Counted from the stretch's first letter, positions 9,704 through 20,570 are shown. The stretch is DNA of 64,000 nt from Mesonia aestuariivivens (GCF_019311235.1 NZ_JAHWDF010000011.1:1-64000), one strand, 5' to 3'. Numbers and translations are program-made. The notes: generated by a model from the sequence alone, not told the origin.

Positions 9704-11347
9704 TTATTTATATACGCGAACGTAATCAATTTCCATCGTGTCTTGTGTATAAGCAGGATCGATAGTTCCACCTAAAGTTCCCCCCATTGCTACGTTAAGG
9801 ATCAAGAAAAATTCGTGATCTACAAATGGGGTTCCTGCCATATCTGTAAACTCATGGTAAACCTCATCATCGACTAAAAAAACAATGTGATCTTCGGTCC
9901 ACTCCATCGTATATTTATGAAACTCTGTAGCTACATTTTCTACGGTAGTCCCCTGAGAAACTCCATTGCCGCCAGAATTTCCAGGAAAATGTAGCGTTCC
10001 TAGAACTTCACCTAAGTTATTACCCACGTGCTCCATAATATCGATTTCTCCGGTAGCTGGCCAGTCTACCTCATCAAAATTTTCTCCTAACATCCAAATG
10101 GCAGGCCAAGTTCCTGCTGCAGAGGGTAGTTTAGCTCTCACCTCTACTCGTCCATATTGAAATTGAAATTTATCTTGTGTGGTAATTCTGGAAGAAGAGT
10201 AATTGAACCCATTTATTGATTCTGCAATAGCATTAATTTTTAACGTACCATCACTTACTTCTGTATTTTGATTGGTATAATATTGAGCTTCACCATTACC
10301 CCAACCATTATCTCCATTACCAATTTCATAATTCCAAAAATCGGTATCTAATGAACTATTATTAAATTCTTGAGACCAAAAAGCCTCTTCAGGCGAATCA
10401 CCTGGGAACTCAGTTTCAAAATTGTTTCCAGAACCACCTCCAGTAGGATCTGTAGTAAATTTTAAGTACCAAGCCAGTTCTGAATTTGATGCTGGAATAG
10501 CCCTTACGTGCATATATTCTTCAGAAATTTCTAAAATTTCATAAATATTTGTACCAATATAGTAACTCATAAATCCACCGTCTGAAATAATTATCTGAGT
10601 TCCCGTAGTTTCATCTTCAGATAAATTTGAACCGGCCGATGACAAGTTTACAGTTTTAGTACCAGAGGTATCAAAGCCTAAACATTGATCTTCACTACCG
10701 CCACCACCACCTACGCTTAAGAAATCTACATTAAAGAAAGTTGCTCCCATATTATCTTGTACAAAACTTATTGTTCCGCCATTTTCTGAAAATTTAATTT
10801 CATCGTCATAGAAACAACCTTCACTTTCTTTTTCAAATGGTGCTGCAGCATAATAATCTGGCGTAGCTGTTATAGATGGTCCAACACCTATATGTGCTGG
10901 TAAAGCAGCAGCAATATACCAAGTTTTACTAGTTTCTCCTGTTAAAAAATTCTCTGTCTCAGGATCTTCAAAAGCACTAAAAACGGTTACCTTTGTTGAT
11001 GTACTCGTACTAGCTCCTCCAGTACCTCTCGCAACTACTGTTACCACATATTCATGAACTCCAGTCTTTTTAAAACCATATTCTATATCGCCAGAAGGTA
11101 CTAGCTCAGAGGTGTTATCTCCATAAAAATATTCGTAAGAAATTGCTCCTTCTGCATTTGCAGTGAAACTCACTAAACCACTACCATCACCGTTTGGAAA
11201 CTCTTCTGAAGTATTCAAGACTGTTGCATCTAATGTAAGATTAGTTGGTGCTGCAACCTCACCAAATTCTTGGTCATCTTCTTGACAGCTATAAAAAGCT
11301 GCAAGCGAAAACAACATTAAAAAACTTAGTTTATATATATTTTTCAT
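9704..11347 (-). CDS. GH16 beta-glucanase lipoprotein with N-terminal PKD-like domain
   Basis: A 547-residue protein with a lipobox (FYSC, Cys21), a PKD/Ig-like domain (about 35-125), an uncharacterised domain (about 130-300) and a C-terminal GH16 domain (about 320-547). The catalytic motif E-I-D-I-M-E is at 434-439. A surface lipoprotein endo-beta-glucanase is the usual first enzyme in a laminarin locus, cutting polymer before import by SusC/D. It follows the PKD-type lipoprotein by 16 nt. The middle domain resembles those in other flavobacterial PUL lipoproteins, but I cannot name it. Confidence 0.9.
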   Translation of the reverse strand: MKNIYKLSFLMLFSLAAFYSCQEDDQEFGEVAAPTNLTLDATVLNTSEEFPNGDGSGLVSFTANAEGAISYEYFYGDNTSELVPSGDIEYGFKKTGVHEYVVTVVARGTGGASTSTSTKVTVFSAFEDPETENFLTGETSKTWYIAAALPAHIGVGPSITATPDYYAAAPFEKESEGCFYDDEIKFSENGGTISFVQDNMGATFFNVDFLSVGGGGGSEDQCLGFDTSGTKTVNLSSAGSNLSEDETTGTQIIISDGGFMSYYIGTNIYEILEISEEYMHVRAIPASNSELAWYLKFTTDPTGGGSGNNFETEFPGDSPEEAFWSQEFNNSSLDTDFWNYEIGNGDNGWGNGEAQYYTNQNTEVSDGTLKINAIAESINGFNYSSSRITTQDKFQFQYGRVEVRAKLPSAAGTWPAIWMLGENFDEVDWPATGEIDIMEHVGNNLGEVLGTLHFPGNSGGNGVSQGTTVENVATEFHKYTMEWTEDHIVFLVDDEVYHEFTDMAGTPFVDHEFFLILNVAMGGTLGGTIDPAYTQDTMEIDYVRVYK

Positions 11348-11363
11348 CTCTATTGAGTTTAAA

Positions 11364-12986
11364 TTAATTATGAAAATATATGTTATCTACATATATCGTA
11401 TGAGCACCAGTTGGATTACCAGAATAAATTAACTGACCTATATGTTGGTTTGTAGTTAACCCAGAAAAATCTGTTAAAGGTATATCTAACTGAATCCATT
11501 CACCTTGATTAAAGTTGTCTATAGCAACCTCGTGTTCAACATCATCTCCCCCACCAAATGCTCCATCGGCACCAAAATCCACAAGTTTTACACGTATTTG
11601 AGTTGAGTTTGCAGTCCATACATCTGTATGAAAATGAGTCATTGAACTTACATCTAAATAAGGTGCAGGAGTTTCTATACCTACATAGTTTAGAACTGAA
11701 TATTTTTTAGTTGGATTACCTGCTATATCTACTTCTTCATACGTAGCATCTGACCAACTTGTTGCCCAAGTTGAAACAGGCACATCTGAGTAAGCATCAG
11801 AAAACATAGAAATCACATTTGTTTCTGGTATTTGTGGTGTTGGAGCAGCTGATGTTGGAGCATTTAAAACTCCTGCTGTTTGTTCTATATTATCTACATA
11901 AAAAGAACCTGCTGTAGTACCAGCCCCATCTATAAACATTGTCATTACTGAATATTGACCAATAGGAACGAAACTTTCTCCGTTATCTGTTGCGCCGTCA
12001 ACATAGCTCTTAATAGCATCTTCAGCATAATTAAAGGTCAGTTCTTCCCAACCAGAACCTGAATGACTTACGGTTACCTCATTTTCTCTCTCTCCGTTTA
12101 CACCAGCCTCAAATTTCAAAAGAACATCTACCGGAGTATTCGACCAAAAATCCATAACTACATTTTTCTCTTCTCCACCAAAATCAATAGGAATCCCTAA
12201 ATTAAAAGAACCACCTTCCCAATTGTTCCCTGCATTTGTAATTTCTCCAACTAGATTTTGATCTGGGTTACTTCCACTCAAATCAGGATTTTGAACTACT
12301 GCATAAGTTACTCCATTAAAAGTTACAAATTCATAATTGATATCTGTGTTATCAAAAGTGATAGGAAATGCAAGAGGGTTTACTATTTGTACTTGCTGGG
12401 TGTAAGTTGTTGTTTCTACGCCTCCGCTTAATGCTACTACCGTTACATCGTAAGTACCAATAGTAGCATATTCGTGAGTGATTGTTTCGCCAATCATCAT
12501 TGGTGTTGGCTCTTCATTAACAACATCACCAAAATAAACTTCAAATGAAGCTGCATAATCTGCTTCTGCTGAAACGTTAATCGCATATGGGTTTGATGGA
12601 TTGTTAGTGATTGTAACTTCTAAGTTTTCAGGAGCAGAAAATGACACTACTAATGTTTTTGTCGTTGAAGCAGCATCTCCTGCCAAATTCATTGCTGTAA
12701 CAGTGACTTCGTAAGTCCCTTCTTCATAAGTATGCATCATACTGCTACCAGTAGCAAATGCTTCTGAAAATTCACTACCATCACCATAATCAACCATAAA
12801 TGTATTTGCTCCTTCTGCACTTGGGTAGATAGTTACTTCTCCAGAATTATCTTGTTCGATTTGAAAATCGACCGAAATATTTGTGGGAGTTGAAGAAATC
12901 ACTTTTTCTAAACCTTCATCTTCAGAACAGCTTGTTATTATTATAAACAGTAAACTGAACAAAAAATAATTAACAATATTTTTCAT
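11364..12986 (-). CDS. Putative surface glycan-binding lipoprotein with PKD-like repeats
   Basis: A 540-residue protein with a lipobox (ITSC, Cys20). Two PKD-like modules follow (about 35-115 and 115-205, each with Y-x-G/A-T-Y-D/E-V-T-V). Two beta-rich segments follow (about 210-370 and 390-540), both ending in an F-Y-V-D-N-I / I-Y-V-D-N-I-Y-F motif typical of carbohydrate-binding beta-sandwiches. No catalytic motif is visible. By position after SusD it is the SusE/F-like binding protein of the locus. Binding of beta-glucan is inferred. Confidence 0.8.
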   Translation of the reverse strand: MKNIVNYFLFSLLFIIITSCSEDEGLEKVISSTPTNISVDFQIEQDNSGEVTIYPSAEGANTFMVDYGDGSEFSEAFATGSSMMHTYEEGTYEVTVTAMNLAGDAASTTKTLVVSFSAPENLEVTITNNPSNPYAINVSAEADYAASFEVYFGDVVNEEPTPMMIGETITHEYATIGTYDVTVVALSGGVETTTYTQQVQIVNPLAFPITFDNTDINYEFVTFNGVTYAVVQNPDLSGSNPDQNLVGEITNAGNNWEGGSFNLGIPIDFGGEEKNVVMDFWSNTPVDVLLKFEAGVNGERENEVTVSHSGSGWEELTFNYAEDAIKSYVDGATDNGESFVPIGQYSVMTMFIDGAGTTAGSFYVDNIEQTAGVLNAPTSAAPTPQIPETNVISMFSDAYSDVPVSTWATSWSDATYEEVDIAGNPTKKYSVLNYVGIETPAPYLDVSSMTHFHTDVWTANSTQIRVKLVDFGADGAFGGGDDVEHEVAIDNFNQGEWIQLDIPLTDFSGLTTNQHIGQLIYSGNPTGAHTIYVDNIYFHN

Positions 12987-12999
12987 AATTCTAATTTTT

Positions 13000-14490
13000 T
13001 TAATATCCTGGATTTTGTTCCCAATTTCCGTTGGAAAATTGCAATTCTTCTAATGGGATTGGGAAAACTTCATTTTTCCCGGTAGTGAAGCCTTGTATAT
13101 TTTCTGCGGCTCTTCCTGTCCTTACTAAATCGAAAAATCGATGACCTTCTCCCATCATTTCAGATCTTCTATCTGCATAGATATCTTCTAACAAAGAGTT
13201 TCCACTAGAATCTACATTATCTAGGCTGGCACGGTTTCTAACCATATTTAGGTAATTTCTTGCTTGACCTTCATTTATATTACCTCTAACCATTGCTTCT
13301 GCAGCCATTAACAATACGTCTGCATAACGAATAGCTCTATAATTATTTGGTTGTGTAAGGTTGGTATCTCCTTTATTATCGTTTTGACGAGGCAAATATT
13401 TTCTATTATAATAACCTGTATGACCAGTTATGGGATCTTGGCTTCCTATATTGTAAGATGCACCTGTAGATGAAGCCCAAGATTCTATATCTAAAACAGT
13501 TACACCTTGCCTGAGATCACCACTTTCAAAAGAATTATAAGCTTCTTCTGTTGGTAGATTAAATCCATATCCTGATTCAAAAACAGGACCGTTATAACCT
13601 CTAATTCCACTAAAACCAACCATTACGTTACCTTCACTACATTGTAAACAATCAAAACCAGCACCTTCTGCTCCTGTATATTGAATTTCAAAAACGGCTT
13701 CTGCTGAATTTTGACCAATAGAATCAAACAGTGTTTCGTAAACCTCATCCCCTTCAGTACCATACAAATGATATTTTCCTGAATTAATTACACTATTAAG
13801 TTGATTAGCAGACTCTTCAAATCTTTCTTGGTATAAATAAACTTTACCCAATAATGCTTGTGCAGAACCTCTGGTTGCTCTACCTATTTCTGGAGCATCT
13901 ACTGCGATATTTTCGATAGCATATAGTAAATCGTCTTCAATGAAAGCATACACTTCTTCTTTTGGTGATCTTTGTATAGAAGTCACTTCACCTAAAACAA
14001 ATTGACCTTCGGGTTTAATTGGTATTGGCCCGAACCATTTCAATAATTCAAAATTAAAATAAGCACGCAAAAACCTTGCTTCTGCAATGATTTGCATTTT
14101 ACCATCAAACTCAATATTATCCTGGTTTTCTATAATAAAAGCAGCTCTTTGTACACCTGCAAAATTCCAATCCCATATATCATCAAGATTATCATTAATT
14201 GGGGTATGTTGCATACGGTCAACTTGTTGCCAACCAATTACATCGTTAGCGCTTTCACCTCCTGCATTTGCATTATCTGATGCTATCTCTCCCAAAATTA
14301 CATTCACATATGTTGACTGTAACACATCGTAAGCACCGATTAATGCCTTAGAGTAATCGTCTGGTGACGCAAAATAGGTATCTGAATTAATTGCATACGG
14401 TGGATTAACATCTGTAAAATCGTCTGAACAACTTATAACTCCTACTATCGTAAGTGCTAAAACTGTAAAATATTTATATATTTTCTTCAT
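13000..14490 (-). CDS. susD: SusD/RagB family outer-membrane nutrient-binding lipoprotein
   Basis: A 496-residue protein with a lipobox (VISC, Cys21). It has the SusD N-terminal TPR-like helices (A-RFLRAYFNFELLKWFG near 135) and the C-terminal RADVLLMAAEA, RSEMMGEGHRFFDLVRTGRA and FPIPLEEL motifs of the RagB/SusD fold. It caps the SusC channel and binds oligosaccharides. It lies 11 nt downstream of SusC. The symbol denotes the family; the substrate is judged from neighbouring enzymes. Confidence 0.93.
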   Translation of the reverse strand: MKKIYKYFTVLALTIVGVISCSDDFTDVNPPYAINSDTYFASPDDYSKALIGAYDVLQSTYVNVILGEIASDNANAGGESANDVIGWQQVDRMQHTPINDNLDDIWDWNFAGVQRAAFIIENQDNIEFDGKMQIIAEARFLRAYFNFELLKWFGPIPIKPEGQFVLGEVTSIQRSPKEEVYAFIEDDLLYAIENIAVDAPEIGRATRGSAQALLGKVYLYQERFEESANQLNSVINSGKYHLYGTEGDEVYETLFDSIGQNSAEAVFEIQYTGAEGAGFDCLQCSEGNVMVGFSGIRGYNGPVFESGYGFNLPTEEAYNSFESGDLRQGVTVLDIESWASSTGASYNIGSQDPITGHTGYYNRKYLPRQNDNKGDTNLTQPNNYRAIRYADVLLMAAEAMVRGNINEGQARNYLNMVRNRASLDNVDSSGNSLLEDIYADRRSEMMGEGHRFFDLVRTGRAAENIQGFTTGKNEVFPIPLEELQFSNGNWEQNPGY

Positions 14491-14501
14491 TATCTTTTTT
14501 T

Positions 14502-17500
14502 TTAAAATTGAAGGTTAACTCCTAATGAATATGTTCGAGGTAAAGGATAGAACCCGTAGTCGATACCTTGGCCGATTGGATCTCCGGTAGAAGCCGTCGG
14601 ATCGTAACCCATATATTCTGTAAACGTATAAACGTTATCTACCTTACCATAAACTCTAAACTTATTTATAAAAGCTTTCTCTGTTAAGCTTTTAGGAATG
14701 GTATAACCTAATGTAATTGCTTGAATTCTTAAAAAAGAAGCATCTTCCACAAAAAAATCTGAAAATGCATTATTAGAAGTCGAGGCAATCGTTGCTCTTG
14801 GAACTGTATTACTAGTTCCAGGTCCGGTCCAACGATCTAGTCTATAACTCAATCTATTTACATTTGGTTGATTTCTCTCATAATTTCTTACCATTTCTTG
14901 GCCAAAACTTGCAAATGAGAAAGCAGATAAATCAAAATTCTTATAGTTAATTTTAAAGTTGAGTCCCATAGTTACTTCAGGAATAGGATCTCCTAAATTT
15001 GTTCTATCATTTTCATCGATAACTCCATCTTCATTTAAATCTACATAGCGAATATCTCCAGGCTGTGCATCTGCTCCTAATACTAATTGAGAAGGATGTG
15101 CATTAACTTCATCCTGAGTTTGGAAAACTCCGTTAGTTTGGTAACCGTAAAAATACCCCATTGGGAAACCAACTTCCATTCTCGATGGAGCGGGCTGTCC
15201 TACGCCGAAATTTCCACCTTCAATATATCCAGTACCATTATCTACTTTTGTAACTTCGTTATCTAAGAAACTAATGTTATATCCTGCTGAGATAGAAAAA
15301 TCATCTGAAAATTTTTGCTTATAATTTAATGCGAATTCCCAACCTTTATTTACCACTTCTCCAGCATTAATCGTAGGACTTCCAGCTCCTGGAGCCCCTG
15401 TGCCATATATTCCTGAAACTGGAATATCAGGTATTAATAAGTTATCTCTTCTATTATGAAAATAATCTCCAACAAAAGAGAATTTATTGTCTAAGAAATC
15501 TATATCTAACCCGACATCTAATTTTTTAGCTTCTTCCCACTGCAAATCTGGATTAGCAAGAGCGCCTAAAGCATTCCCGTTAACTAAAGCCTGATCAGGT
15601 CCTAAAACATAAGTAGCCTCTCCATTTAATAAAGATAGATAAAGAAAATCATCAATTTGATCGTTACCCAAGACTCCATAACTACCTCTTAATTTTATTA
15701 AATTAAAGAAATCTGATTTAAAATATTCTTCTTCAGTAATCACATAACCCGCAGTGACCGAAGGGAAGTAAGCTACTTTATTGTTAGGAGCAAATTTAGT
15801 AGAAGAATCACGTCTCATCATTGCCGAAAGTAAGTACTTATCTTTATAAGAGTATTGTAACCTTCCAAAATAAGAAAGTCTACGTAATAAATAAGAATAA
15901 GAACTATTAGTTTGATCTTCTCCAACTCCATAAGCAGAACTTAAGTCTGCAAATTGCCAGCTATTCGCATTTACATCATTTCTACTTCCATATAAACCTT
16001 CACCTTTAGTTTGATATACTGTAGTTCCTAATAAAAAAGTAATGCTATGATTTTCACCAAAAGTATTTTCATAGGTATTGAATAAATCAAACGTATAATC
16101 ATAATCGTTAATCTTACCTAAAGTAACTGAACTTATAGGAGTAGTGTAAATTTTACCGGCTCCATAATTAAATTCAGGAGTAAAATCACGATGCCTAGTA
16201 TTTGTACTATTAAAACCTACACGACCTTGCAAGTTTAAGTTTTTAGCATAATCTATGCTTGCTTGCACCGTACCGCTTAAACGATCTGTTAAACTACTAT
16301 TGTAAGTATTTCTAATTTGTGTTAATGGGTTTACTACCTCGTTACCCAAATCAATAGTTCCGTCTAAGTTATCCTGAGATGTATCTATAATTGGTGCTAT
16401 ATTATTTGCATTAAATAATACTGAACCCAATGCGAAAGAGTTAATATCTTTTGCATCTGCACTACTATAAAATAATTTTGTTGAAAGATTTATTTTTTCT
16501 GAAACATCTACATCTAAAGCAAGATTAGCGGTATTACGTTCAAAATTCGCTTTATCTGGTGCAACAATTCCCTCTTGGTAAAAATTAGAAGCACTCAAGC
16601 TATAACTAACTTTCTCTTCACCTCCTCTGACAGAAAAATTATGACTTCTAATTATCGCCTGATCAAACACCTCATCTTGCCAATCTGTTTCTATACCCAA
16701 ATTATTAATGTTAGAAAATGGCGTATCTTGTCCAGCACTTGCATAAGCCTCATTTAAATACAACGTATATTCTTTAGCATTTAGCAAAGAAAGTTTACGA
16801 GTGGTTTCTTGTATACCTGTATAACCTTCATAGCTTACTTGAACTTTTTGGTTTTTTCTTCCCTTTTTAGTGGTTATTAAAATCACCCCGTTTGCACCAA
16901 TTGTACCATAAATTGCAGCTTGTGCATCTTTTAGCACTGTAAAGCTTTCTATATCTGAAGGACTTATGGTATTTAACCCTCCCTCGTATTGAAAACCATC
17001 TAAAATAATTAACGGTTTGCTTTCGCCGTTAGTAGAAACTCCTCTTATACGAATATTTGCAGTAGAACCTGGCGCACCGCCATTCATCGCTACATTTACT
17101 CCAGAAGTGGTTCCTTGTAATGCTTGAGCCACATTAGTTGGCTCTAAATCGTCAATGGTCGTTTCACTAATAGTAGAAACAGAACCAGTTACTTGTTTTT
17201 TAACTTGTTGACCATAACCGACCAACACTATTTCTTCTAAAGCTTCAGAATCTGGTTTTAAAGAAACATTAATAGTTGATTGATTAGTAAAAGAAATTTC
17301 TTGTGTTTCAAATCCTATATAAGAGAACACTAGAATATCTCCTTTATTAATTTTCTCCAAAGTAAAATTACCGTCAAAGTCTGTAACTACACCCTTATTG
17401 GTGTTTTTAATTAACACATTTACTCCGGGCATTGGCATTTTTGTTTTTGCCTCTTTCACATTTCCTGAAACAGAAAACGTTTGAGCGACAATAACAAAAG

Positions 17501-17561
17501 GAGATAAAAACATTAAAAATAATAGTAAAATTTTATTCATTTGTTGATGATTTGATTTCAT
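14502..17561 (-). CDS. susC: SusC/RagA family TonB-dependent transporter
   Basis: A 1019-residue protein: signal peptide, CarboxypepD_reg-like domain (about 28-105), plug domain with the SusC signature (IRGVSTNGESKPLIILDGFQYEGG, then SIEVLKDAQAAIYG-type text SFTVLKDAQAAIYG) and a 22-strand-type barrel. It imports glycan oligomers across the outer membrane using TonB energy, with SusD as lid. It is the first gene of the operon. An alternative start is the second Met at 17540 (NKILLLF), which gives a more normal signal peptide. The 216-nt region to the regulator is AT-rich and probably holds the promoter. Confidence 0.95.
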   Translation of the reverse strand: MKSNHQQMNKILLLFLMFLSPFVIVAQTFSVSGNVKEAKTKMPMPGVNVLIKNTNKGVVTDFDGNFTLEKINKGDILVFSYIGFETQEISFTNQSTINVSLKPDSEALEEIVLVGYGQQVKKQVTGSVSTISETTIDDLEPTNVAQALQGTTSGVNVAMNGGAPGSTANIRIRGVSTNGESKPLIILDGFQYEGGLNTISPSDIESFTVLKDAQAAIYGTIGANGVILITTKKGRKNQKVQVSYEGYTGIQETTRKLSLLNAKEYTLYLNEAYASAGQDTPFSNINNLGIETDWQDEVFDQAIIRSHNFSVRGGEEKVSYSLSASNFYQEGIVAPDKANFERNTANLALDVDVSEKINLSTKLFYSSADAKDINSFALGSVLFNANNIAPIIDTSQDNLDGTIDLGNEVVNPLTQIRNTYNSSLTDRLSGTVQASIDYAKNLNLQGRVGFNSTNTRHRDFTPEFNYGAGKIYTTPISSVTLGKINDYDYTFDLFNTYENTFGENHSITFLLGTTVYQTKGEGLYGSRNDVNANSWQFADLSSAYGVGEDQTNSSYSYLLRRLSYFGRLQYSYKDKYLLSAMMRRDSSTKFAPNNKVAYFPSVTAGYVITEEEYFKSDFFNLIKLRGSYGVLGNDQIDDFLYLSLLNGEATYVLGPDQALVNGNALGALANPDLQWEEAKKLDVGLDIDFLDNKFSFVGDYFHNRRDNLLIPDIPVSGIYGTGAPGAGSPTINAGEVVNKGWEFALNYKQKFSDDFSISAGYNISFLDNEVTKVDNGTGYIEGGNFGVGQPAPSRMEVGFPMGYFYGYQTNGVFQTQDEVNAHPSQLVLGADAQPGDIRYVDLNEDGVIDENDRTNLGDPIPEVTMGLNFKINYKNFDLSAFSFASFGQEMVRNYERNQPNVNRLSYRLDRWTGPGTSNTVPRATIASTSNNAFSDFFVEDASFLRIQAITLGYTIPKSLTEKAFINKFRVYGKVDNVYTFTEYMGYDPTASTGDPIGQGIDYGFYPLPRTYSLGVNLQF

Positions 17562-17777
17562 ACTAATTTATAATTTTAATAAACGCATCAAATAAAAATA
17601 ACCTCAACAAAAAACATACATCATAAAAATTTCTAGTTTTTTTTAATGATTAATTAATTAAAACCCTTTAAAATAAGGAATTCTGAAATTCAAATTTTAA
17701 AAATAAAACATCTAAATTTCAATAAGTTAAAATAATGTTGTGGCAATGTTGTGGTAAAAACACTATATGTTGAGGAT

Positions 17778-20570
17778 CTAAAACGTCAAAATATACTCTA
17801 CTAAACCTTGTTCGTGCGGTAATTCAATTTTTTTACGCAAACGATATCGTTTTATCTCAACGCTTCTTACTGAGATATTAAGCATAGGTGCAATTTCTTT
17901 AGAACTCAAATTTAATCTCAGGTATGCGCATAGTTTTAAATCGTTAGATGTTAAGTTTGGATGTTTCGATTTAACCGATTGCAAAAAGTCTTTATCTGCA
18001 TTATCGAAAGCCTCTTTAAATAATTTCCAGTTATCCTTCTCTGCAATTTTAGAATTGATAATAGTAATCACTTCTTCAATATCAACATCAGAACTTATCT
18101 TCATCAATTTCTGCTTCAGGTCTAATAAAAATTCATTTTTTCGAATAATATTCATCGTAGAAACTGCCAATTCTCTATTCTTAGAGATTACTTCTGCTTC
18201 TAACTTCTGATTTTTAAGAGTTATAATTTCTTGTTGAGCAGTGATTTCTTGTAATTTTAGTTGCTTTTTGTTTTCCGCAATAATTTTTTCTTGCTCTTTT
18301 TTATAATAGTTATTATAAAGTCGATTTGTAGTATAAACGATTAATAAAAATGAAACGAAATAAAATATTAAAAGTAAATTAGATAAATACCAAGGTTTTT
18401 TGATACTGAATTGAAAATTTTCTATCTCAGTTTCTTGTCCATTTAAATTCCCCTTAACACGAAAGACATAATCTCCATAAGGTAGATTTCTAAACCTTGC
18501 TTCTCCTTCATTACTCCAAGCGGTCCAGTGCTCATCATACCCCTCTAATTGATAACTATATTCTACATCTGTTAATAAGTGATAATGAGGGATAGCAAAT
18601 GAAAAATTGATAGAATTACTTTTATAAGGAATTTCTATCAACTTTTCTGAAAGTGACATACTGGTGTACTCTTCACCTTTAGTTGCCGCTTTAAAACTTG
18701 TAATTATAATACTTGATATTTTTTGTTTCTCAAAAGGAATCTCAAAGGTTAGATAACCCGAATTTGCTCCTAATAGGAACCGGTTTTCACCAATAGAAGC
18801 GATATTCTCAAAGCCTACACCAATTTCTCTAGAATTATTAGGTATAGGAATTGCATTGAGTACGTAATCATTTTGAAGTGCATTTTTTGAAATTTGATAA
18901 ATATTTTTTTTACCAAAACTCCATAATTTATTATTATCAATAACTTTTGATACTCCTGTCGATCGCTGATGATTATTAAAAAGCTGATTAAGCTTTAATG
19001 CCTCTTCAAATGAATTTTCTTGATCGTCGTATTTGTAGATTAATTTTGCCGTAGCAATATAAATTTTATCATAAAAACGAAAAATACTAGATCCTGTATC
19101 TTCTTGAGCTGGTAGTTGATAATTATCTAAAACTTCTATTTGATGACTTCGAACATCAACCTTAAGCCTATAAACCCCTTTATGATCGTGACCTACCCAT
19201 ATTTCGTTCAATAAACTATCGACTACAATATTTCTAGAAGATAAATCGTAACCTGCAAATCTGTGAAAAGATTGTATACGGTCACCTTCGATTTTCGCAT
19301 AACTCATCCCATTATAATGACCTTGTAAAATTCCATTTTTATAGGGTTTTACTTGCCAAGTTCCAGACTTATTATAGATATTTTTTGCGAAAAAGTCTTG
19401 AATTAAGAAAGTGCCCTTATCATGACCTACCAAAAGCCTACCGCTAACTTTTTGTATACTCCAAACCTGCCCACTTGTCTTAGGAATTAATCTAAAATTT
19501 GCTTTTGAATTTATTTTCTTCGCGTAAAGTCCTTGATTGGTGCCTAAGTAGAGCACATCATCATTATTTTGATAGCTACAATAAACAGTACCAATATCAC
19601 CATAAGTGTCGTTAAAAATTTTTACTGAATTGTTTAAATTAATAAGACTTATACCATTATCTAAACCACTCCATAAATTCCCATTAATATCATAATACAA
19701 GGATAATATAGTATTATTTAAGATACTTGGTTGCTTGAAGTTCGTTACAGATTTATTCTCTAGGTCATAAATTCTTAATCCATTACCTATAGTTCCCAAA
19801 ACTAAATATTGGTTATTAACAAGTTTTGCCAAAAATATAGAAGCATCGGAAAATAGGTTAAAATTATCAAGTTTAAAGTCAACTAACTTTTTTCCTTTTA
19901 CTTTAAATAACTTATTATTTCTAGTGATAAGATAAAGACTATTTTTGTAATTGTATAGACCTACTAAAATTTGATTATTTAGTTCAGAATTAGGTATATA
20001 ATTAGATGTCTTTCCATTATAAATTACGTAGAGGCCTTCGTTTTCTACTTGATAATAGATTTTATTTCCCTCTTTAAAAAGATTAACAACCGTATTAGTT
20101 GTTGGAATTATTACTACTTTGTTAGTTTTAATATTATAGCTATACAACCTGTTCAAACTCTGAAAAATAACATAATCTTTAACGGCTTCGATATGCCAAA
20201 TTTGTTCGCCGTCTATAAAAGGTTTATCTAACAAGAAACTAAGGCTTTTATAGGTTAGCTCACCATTATCTTCTTCCTCCCAAAAACCAAAGTCCATATA
20301 ACTTCCTGTAAAAATGAAATCAGCTACAACAGCCACTGATCTTATAAATGAACCATTAGGGGTTTTATTCAATATCCACCGTTCTCCATCATAACTTAAG
20401 AGCCCTGCACTATTAGCTATATATATTTTTTTCTCCTTGTCCTGAGCAATCATCCAATTCTGGTTTCCAGCTTGATAAGATTTAGTTGAAAAATTTAAAA
20501 TTGGTGGGAGCTCCTGTGAAAAAACAGAATATGTTAATAAAAAAATAAAAATGATACAAAAATATCTCAT
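17778..20570 (-). CDS. Membrane sensor-regulator: beta-propeller, Y_Y_Y domain, coiled coil, LuxR-type HTH
   Basis: A 930-residue protein with a signal peptide and about 650 periplasmic residues of propeller-type repeats (G-x-N-G-L, L-W-x-G-x-D/N patterns). A Y_Y_Y domain is near 655-720 (YSYQLEGYDEHWTAWSNEG...). One membrane helix spans about 727-747, a coiled coil 757-810, and the LuxR/GerE-type helix-turn-helix about 873-918 (LSSKEIAPMLNISVRSVEIKRYRLRKK). No histidine-kinase or receiver domain is present, so it should bind DNA while membrane-anchored. Known relatives control neighbouring PULs in flavobacteria. Its place upstream of SusC in the same direction supports that role. Confidence 0.88.
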   Translation of the reverse strand: MRYFCIIFIFLLTYSVFSQELPPILNFSTKSYQAGNQNWMIAQDKEKKIYIANSAGLLSYDGERWILNKTPNGSFIRSVAVVADFIFTGSYMDFGFWEEEDNGELTYKSLSFLLDKPFIDGEQIWHIEAVKDYVIFQSLNRLYSYNIKTNKVVIIPTTNTVVNLFKEGNKIYYQVENEGLYVIYNGKTSNYIPNSELNNQILVGLYNYKNSLYLITRNNKLFKVKGKKLVDFKLDNFNLFSDASIFLAKLVNNQYLVLGTIGNGLRIYDLENKSVTNFKQPSILNNTILSLYYDINGNLWSGLDNGISLINLNNSVKIFNDTYGDIGTVYCSYQNNDDVLYLGTNQGLYAKKINSKANFRLIPKTSGQVWSIQKVSGRLLVGHDKGTFLIQDFFAKNIYNKSGTWQVKPYKNGILQGHYNGMSYAKIEGDRIQSFHRFAGYDLSSRNIVVDSLLNEIWVGHDHKGVYRLKVDVRSHQIEVLDNYQLPAQEDTGSSIFRFYDKIYIATAKLIYKYDDQENSFEEALKLNQLFNNHQRSTGVSKVIDNNKLWSFGKKNIYQISKNALQNDYVLNAIPIPNNSREIGVGFENIASIGENRFLLGANSGYLTFEIPFEKQKISSIIITSFKAATKGEEYTSMSLSEKLIEIPYKSNSINFSFAIPHYHLLTDVEYSYQLEGYDEHWTAWSNEGEARFRNLPYGDYVFRVKGNLNGQETEIENFQFSIKKPWYLSNLLLIFYFVSFLLIVYTTNRLYNNYYKKEQEKIIAENKKQLKLQEITAQQEIITLKNQKLEAEVISKNRELAVSTMNIIRKNEFLLDLKQKLMKISSDVDIEEVITIINSKIAEKDNWKLFKEAFDNADKDFLQSVKSKHPNLTSNDLKLCAYLRLNLSSKEIAPMLNISVRSVEIKRYRLRKKIELPHEQGLVEYILTF

